A DNA stretch of 64,000 nucleotides from Kibdelosporangium persicum (GTDB taxonomy: Bacteria > Actinomycetota > Actinomycetes > Mycobacteriales > Pseudonocardiaceae): NCBI RefSeq assembly GCF_013280595.1, contig NZ_JAAATY010000002.1, positions 1 to 64,000 of the forward strand, in the 5' to 3' direction. Positions 59,670 to 64,000 of the stretch are shown in pieces (positions within the stretch are counted from its first letter, which is position 1; every line of letters begins with the position of its first letter). The notes beneath the pieces were generated by a model, which saw only the letters and a list, made by a program, of their open reading frames with translations, was not told the DNA's origin and ran no database searches. The translations under genes were made by a program, and so were the position numbers.

Positions 59670-60530
59670 CTAAGGACCGCCGATTATCTGGTTGAGGTGG
59701 CGCAGGCTGCTCGCGGTGTCCAGTTTCGGCGTGTCGACTGAGCTCTGCTCGCTGAGGGCGGTGTCCTGTTCCAGGACGTACCACCCGTCGTAACCCGCTT
59801 GGCGGACGAAGCCAACGACCGCTTCGATGTCCACGTCCCCCTGACCGAGCGGCACGTACATGCCCTGCCCGACCGCTTCGGCGTAGCCGAGTTCGCCCGC
59901 GCGGACCTTGTCCGCGAGGTCGGCCCGGACGTCTTTCAGGTGCAGGTGCCCGATCCGTTGCGGGTACCGCTCGGCGAGCGCGACCGGGTCGGTGCCGCCG
60001 ATCATCAGGTGCCCGGTGTCCAGGCACAGCGGCAGGTCGGAGTCGCGGAGGAACCGTTCGACCTCGGCTTGGGTCTCCACGTGCGTGCCCACGTGCGGGT
60101 GCAGCACGGTCTTCAGGCCGTGTTCCGCCGCGATGTCCCGGATCTTGGCCGCGGTGCTGATCAGCGTGACCCACTGCTCGTCGGTGAGCGCGGGACGGTC
60201 GTCGTAACCGTCGAGGCCCGTCGCCGCGGCCAGCACGAGGACGTCGGCGCCACACGATGCCAGCAGCTTCGCGGTCCGTTCCGCCTCCGCCACGCTCGAT
60301 TCGTCGTGCAGCGGTACCGCGAGGAACCCGCCGACCAGTGTCAGGTTGTACGTGGTCAGCAGCGCACGCAGGTCGGCCGGATCGGTCGGCAGGTACTCCG
60401 GCGGGCCCAGTTCGGTCGCGGTCAGGCCGAGTTCGGCCATCTCGCTCAGCACCTTCGCCCGGTCGAGCATCCTGCCCCAGCCTGGGACTTCGCAGACGCC
60501 CCACGAGATCGGCGCTCCAGCGAGCTTCAC
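59670..60530 (-). CDS. iolE: Inosose dehydratase-type TIM-barrel protein
   Basis: A 286-residue xylose-isomerase-like barrel. The N-terminal ISWGVCEVPGWG and ELGPPEYLPTDPADL are IolE-type features, and metal ligands lie in LHPHVGTHVE, LCLDTGHLMIGG and IGHLHLKD. IolE dehydrates scyllo-inosose; an IolI/IolH isomerase is the alternative. It starts GTG and overlaps the iolG stop by 4 bp. Confidence 0.82.
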   Translation of the reverse strand: MKLAGAPISWGVCEVPGWGRMLDRAKVLSEMAELGLTATELGPPEYLPTDPADLRALLTTYNLTLVGGFLAVPLHDESSVAEAERTAKLLASCGADVLVLAAATGLDGYDDRPALTDEQWVTLISTAAKIRDIAAEHGLKTVLHPHVGTHVETQAEVERFLRDSDLPLCLDTGHLMIGGTDPVALAERYPQRIGHLHLKDVRADLADKVRAGELGYAEAVGQGMYVPLGQGDVDIEAVVGFVRQAGYDGWYVLEQDTALSEQSSVDTPKLDTASSLRHLNQIIGGP

Positions 60531-61534
60531 ACGACCACCTCCTGCTCGATCTTCACCGGGACGCCGGAGCGACGGGACTCGTCACACGCCAGCGCGAGGC
60601 GCAGGCTCGTCAGGCTGTCCCTGGCCGGGGACGGGTTCTGTGTCCGGCCCGCGACGACGTCCACGAACACGGCCATCTCGTTGAGGTACGCGCGGTGGAA
60701 CCGTTCCGGGAAGCCCGGATACGCGTCCGGGCCGGCCTTGGGGCCGTCCGGCTCAAGCGAGGTCAGCGGCGTCCGCGAGTCCACGCCGACCGCCAGGGAA
60801 TCCTTGCTGCCCAACACTTCGATGCGGTGGTCGTAACCGAGCGGATCATGCCGTCCCCCGACGAGTACGGCATGCGCGCCACCCGCGAACTTGAGCATCA
60901 CGACGGCGTTGTCCACGTCGTCGGCGTCCGCGAAGGCCTGGTCGACCAGGACGGACCCGGACGCGTAGACCTCCACGACCGGCTCGCCGACCAGCCACGG
61001 CACCGCGTCGAGGTCGTGGATCAGCAGGTCACGGAAGATCCCGCCGGACGCGGGCAGATACCCGAAGTCGGGCGGCTCGGCGTCGTTGCCGGTCGAGCGG
61101 ACCAGGTAGAGCTTGCCCACCTCGTCCGCACGGATGCGGCGGTGCAGCTCGGCGACGGCCGGGTCGAACCTGCGCTGGAACCCGACGAGCACCTCGACAC
61201 CGGACGCCTCGATGTCGTCGACCAGCGCGCTCATCTCGGCGTAGTCGCTCGCGATCGGCTTCTCGCACAGTGCGGGCTTTCCGGCGCTCAAGGCCCGGCG
61301 GATGGTCTCCGGGTGGGTCGGGGTCGGAGTCGCGATCAGCACGCCGTCACCGGCTTGGAGCAGCGCGTCCAGGTCGTCGACCGCTGTCGCCTTCGCGCCC
61401 GTCTGGGCGGCTACCGCGGCGGCACGGCCGGGGACCGGGTCGAACAGCACGACCTCGTCGACCGCGTCGAGCGAGGCCAGGTTGCCGGCGTGCATCGTGC
61501 CGATCCGCCCGACACCGGCTACTCCGATACGCAT
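60527..61534 (-). CDS. iolG: Inositol 2-dehydrogenase
   Basis: A 335-residue Gfo/Idh/MocA oxidoreductase. The NAD-binding motif is GVAGVGRIGTMHAG at the N-terminus; the catalytic EKP is in KPALCEKPIAS, and DLLIHDLDAV holds the active-site Asp-His pair. It oxidises myo-inositol to inosose, the first step of the pathway. It heads the leftward operon, directly next to two LacI-type operators. Confidence 0.93.
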   Translation of the reverse strand: MRIGVAGVGRIGTMHAGNLASLDAVDEVVLFDPVPGRAAAVAAQTGAKATAVDDLDALLQAGDGVLIATPTPTHPETIRRALSAGKPALCEKPIASDYAEMSALVDDIEASGVEVLVGFQRRFDPAVAELHRRIRADEVGKLYLVRSTGNDAEPPDFGYLPASGGIFRDLLIHDLDAVPWLVGEPVVEVYASGSVLVDQAFADADDVDNAVVMLKFAGGAHAVLVGGRHDPLGYDHRIEVLGSKDSLAVGVDSRTPLTSLEPDGPKAGPDAYPGFPERFHRAYLNEMAVFVDVVAGRTQNPSPARDSLTSLRLALACDESRRSGVPVKIEQEVVV

Positions 61535-61573
61535 GCTTCTCCAATGGATCCGCAGGTCAAGGCCCGTCATCGT

Positions 61574-61603
61574 TAGAGCGCTCTATTTGTTGGAGCGCTC
61601 CAA
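61574..61603. promoter_or_regulatory. Two tandem LacI-type operators
   Basis: Two perfect palindromes, tagagcgctcta (61574-61585) and ttggagcgctccaa (61590-61603), share the core agcgct and are centred 17 bp apart. They lie between iolG and the divergent LacI gene, the expected place for control of both directions. Confidence 0.88.
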
Positions 61604-61667
61604 TGCTGTAACGTGACCCAGGTCATGTCAAGGCCGCGTTGCGCGCTTGTTACGCCCGGAGGGCCCA

Positions 61668-62660
61668 TTGACCCGCCCGACCATGGAGGACGTGGCCCGA
61701 GTGGCCGGCGTGTCCCGCGCGCTGGTCTCCCTGGTCATGAACGGTTCGCCGAAGGTAAGCGAGCAGCGGCGCAAGGCCGTGCTCGACGCGGCCGAACAGC
61801 TCGGCTACTCACCGCACGCGATGGCCCGTTCCCTGGCCAGCCGCACGTCGACAGTGCTCGGCGTGATGGTCTCGGACCTGCACAACGCGTTCTTCGCCGA
61901 AGTGGTCGACGGCATCGACGAAGTGGCGCAGGCCGAGGGCTTCGAGCTGATCATCAACACCGGCGGCCGCAGCCCGGCCCGGGAGAGGCGTGCGGTGAAC
62001 GGACTGCTGGCCTTCCGTCCGGCCGGACTGGCGTTACTCGGCCCGGTCGTCCCGCCGACCACCCTGGCCGAGGCCGCGTCCCAGGCGCCCACGGTGCTGG
62101 TGGCCCGCTCGTCCCGCCTGTCGACTTTGGACACCGTGAACGACGACGGTGAAGCAGGATCCGGGCTGGCGGTCGACCATCTGGTGTCGTTAGGCCACAC
62201 CGAGATCGCCCATCTGGACGGCGGCGTCGGCTCCCAGGCACCGCAACGCCGCCGCGGCTACATCGCGGCTATGCAACGCCATGGCCTCACACCGCGCGTG
62301 ATTCCCAGTGAATACACGGACATCGCCGGCGCCAAAGCCGTCCGTCAACTGCTCGGACAGGGCCCGCTGCCGACAGCCTTGGTGGCGGCCAACGACTTCA
62401 ACGCGGTCGGCGCTATCTCCGCACTGGAAGAGGCCGGCCTGCGGGTGCCCCAGGACATGTCGGTCGTCGGTTACGACAACACGTCGCTGGCCGGCCTCCG
62501 GCACGTCTCACTGACCACGATCGACCAGCCGCGCCACGAGATCGGCAGGCTCGCCGGCGAGGCCCTGGTGCAACGGGTCCGCGGCGAGCGGACCGAGCCG
62601 GTGAAAAGGCTGCTGCACCCCTCACTCGTCGTCCGCTCGACCACCCAGGCCAGGAGCTGA
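61668..62660 (+). CDS. LacI family regulator of the iol locus
   Basis: A 330-residue LacI/GalR repressor. The HTH is MEDVARVAGVSRALVSLVMNG (hinge about residues 48-58), followed by a periplasmic-binding-like effector domain (VLGVMVSDLHNAFFAEVVDG). The TTG start at 61668 has GGAGGG about four bases upstream. Inositol or an inositol phosphate is the likely effector. It is followed after 1 bp by mmsA, forming a rightward operon opposite the catabolic genes. Confidence 0.92.
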   Translation: MTRPTMEDVARVAGVSRALVSLVMNGSPKVSEQRRKAVLDAAEQLGYSPHAMARSLASRTSTVLGVMVSDLHNAFFAEVVDGIDEVAQAEGFELIINTGGRSPARERRAVNGLLAFRPAGLALLGPVVPPTTLAEAASQAPTVLVARSSRLSTLDTVNDDGEAGSGLAVDHLVSLGHTEIAHLDGGVGSQAPQRRRGYIAAMQRHGLTPRVIPSEYTDIAGAKAVRQLLGQGPLPTALVAANDFNAVGAISALEEAGLRVPQDMSVVGYDNTSLAGLRHVSLTTIDQPRHEIGRLAGEALVQRVRGERTEPVKRLLHPSLVVRSTTQARS

Positions 62661-62661
62661 A

Positions 62662-64000
62662 ATGACTTCGGTTGTCCCCCACTACATCGACGGCGCCCGC
62701 ACCACCGGTTCCTCGGTGGCCACCAGCGATGTGTTCGAGCCCGCCACCGGTGCGCTGGCCCGTAAGGTGATCCTGGCTTCACAGTCCGATGTAGACCTCG
62801 CGGTGGCCTCCTCGGTGAAGGCGGCCCGCGAGTGGGCGGAGTCGTCGTTGTCGACCCGCAGCCGGATCATGTTCGCCTTCCGCGAGCTCGTGCACTCCCA
62901 CCGCGACGAACTGGCGGCTTTGATCACGTCCGAGCACGGCAAGGTCCTGTCGGACGCGGCGGGCGAGGTGCAGCGCGGGCTTGAGGTGGTGGAGTTCGCC
63001 TGCGGCATCCCGCACCTGGTCAAGGGCGAACACTCCGAGCAGGTTTCGCGAGGCGTTGACGCGTACTCGGTTCGCGAGCCGTTGGGCGTGGTCGCGGGGA
63101 TCACGCCGTTCAACTTCCCCGCGATGGTCCCGATGTGGATGTTCCCGCTGGCGATCGCGGCCGGGAACGCGTTCGTGCTCAAGCCTTCCGAGCGCGACCC
63201 GTCGACCGCGGTCCGACTGGCCGAGTTGTTCACCGAGGCCGGTCTGCCCGCCGGTGTGCTGAACGTCCTGCAGGGCGACGCGACCGCGGTGAACGCCTTG
63301 CTGGATCACCGTGACGTCGCCGGGGTGTCCTTTGTCGGATCGACTCCTGTCGCGAAGCACGTGTACTCGCGGGGAACCGCGAACGGCAAGCGCGTGCAGG
63401 CCTTGGGTGGCGCCAAGAACCACATGGTGGTGCTGCCCGACGCCGACGTGGATGTCGCCGCCGACGCTGCCGTGTCCGCAGGATATGGCAGCGCTGGTGA
63501 ACGATGCATGGCCATCTCGGTTGTCGTTGCCGTTGGCGACATCGCTGATTCGTTGGTCGCCGCCATTGCCGCCCGCACAAGCACTCTGGTCACCGGTCCT
63601 GGCACAGACCCCGTGTCCCAGATGGGCCCGCTGGTCACCGGTGCACACCGGGACCGAGTCGCCTCCTATGTGGACGCCGGTGTCTCCGAGGGCGCTTCGC
63701 TCGTGGTGGACGGCCGTGGCTTCACTCCGGCCAGTCATGAGGACGGCTTCTGGCTCGCGCCAACGCTGTTCGACAACGTGACTCCAGAAATGTCGATTTA
63801 TCGCGACGAGATCTTCGGCCCGGTGCTGAGTGTCGTGCGCGTCCCGACGTTCGACGCGGCGGTGCAGTTGGTGAACGCCAACCCTTACGGCAACGGCACG
63901 GCGATCTACACCGGTGACGGCCTGGCGGCGCGTGAGTACCAGCGTCGCGTGCACGTGGGGATGATCGGGATCAACGTGCCGATTCCCGTGCCGATGGCGT
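62662..64000 (+). CDS. mmsA: Methylmalonate-semialdehyde dehydrogenase (partial, runs off window)
   Basis: The first ~446 residues of a CoA-acylating aldehyde dehydrogenase. The N-terminus MTSVVPHYIDGARTTGSS, GVVAGITPFNFPAMVPMWMF and ALGGAKNHMVVLPDAD are MmsA/IolA features, and the catalytic cysteine is in GSAGERCMAIS. In inositol breakdown it converts malonate semialdehyde to acetyl-CoA. The ATG at 62662 abuts the LacI stop. The 3' end (about 50 residues) lies beyond 64000. Confidence 0.95.
   Translation, partial: MTSVVPHYIDGARTTGSSVATSDVFEPATGALARKVILASQSDVDLAVASSVKAAREWAESSLSTRSRIMFAFRELVHSHRDELAALITSEHGKVLSDAAGEVQRGLEVVEFACGIPHLVKGEHSEQVSRGVDAYSVREPLGVVAGITPFNFPAMVPMWMFPLAIAAGNAFVLKPSERDPSTAVRLAELFTEAGLPAGVLNVLQGDATAVNALLDHRDVAGVSFVGSTPVAKHVYSRGTANGKRVQALGGAKNHMVVLPDADVDVAADAAVSAGYGSAGERCMAISVVVAVGDIADSLVAAIAARTSTLVTGPGTDPVSQMGPLVTGAHRDRVASYVDAGVSEGASLVVDGRGFTPASHEDGFWLAPTLFDNVTPEMSIYRDEIFGPVLSVVRVPTFDAAVQLVNANPYGNGTAIYTGDGLAAREYQRRVHVGMIGINVPIPVPMA

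Overview
This is high-GC actinobacterial DNA, most likely from a Pseudonocardiales genome (Kibdelosporangium, Amycolatopsis or Saccharothrix type). The evidence is mycothiol synthase, GlnR, an RsiG-type c-di-GMP-binding protein, PPE/EspG-type ESX proteins, a deazaflavin (F420)-type oxidoreductase, leaderless GTG starts and very GC-rich third codon positions. No rRNA, tRNA or CRISPR array was found. Most of the window is ordinary chromosome; the unusual material sits in intergenic repeats and in a few very short genes.

Layout. 1-10.9 kb is an accessory stretch: a TetR regulator with a duplicated tail, a HelD-family RNA polymerase-associated ATPase, a class IV aminotransferase, an F420-type reductase, a methyltransferase, a secreted zinc metalloprotease, a secreted endonuclease/exonuclease/phosphatase protein, a SixA-like phosphatase and a large HTH/NB-ARC/TPR regulator. 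11-19.3 kb holds a nucleobase permease plus nucleoside hydrolase operon, a TenA-like protein, two TetR regulators (one beside a perfect 32-bp palindrome), an orphan NarL-type response regulator, a WYL regulator and a LigD-type primase-polymerase. 19.3-21 kb is a scar: a frameshifted PIN-domain remnant, a fragment of the dus gene, a DUF4143 ATPase and a 23-bp-period repeat.

21-50.6 kb is a conserved actinobacterial backbone. From memory it follows the order of Mycobacterium tuberculosis Rv0823c to Rv0810c: dus, LCP protein, phoU, pst genes, mshD, glnR, a DUF2993 (LmeA-type) protein, a thioredoxin-like protein, a CysA/SseC sulfur-transfer pair, a nitrobindin-like protein, a class IV aminotransferase, a YgfZ-like protein and DUF3073. 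Added to this backbone are a PPE/EspG ESX trio, a diguanylate cyclase, pxpBC, a chitinase behind a perfect DasR site, a Fur regulator, a BKACE enzyme and RsiG. Phosphate genes carry two PHO boxes. The sulfur operon is preceded by a 25-codon cysteine-containing leader peptide.

51.8-64 kb is a myo-inositol catabolism locus: iolD, iolB, a Cgl0158-family aldolase-like protein, iolC, a sugar ABC transporter, an IolE-type enzyme and iolG run leftward with repeated 4-bp start/stop overlaps. A LacI regulator and an mmsA/iolA gene (cut by the window end) run rightward. Two tandem LacI-type operators lie between them. A repeat element of about 430 bp has landed between the binding-protein and permease genes; its core is shared with 10.9 kb.
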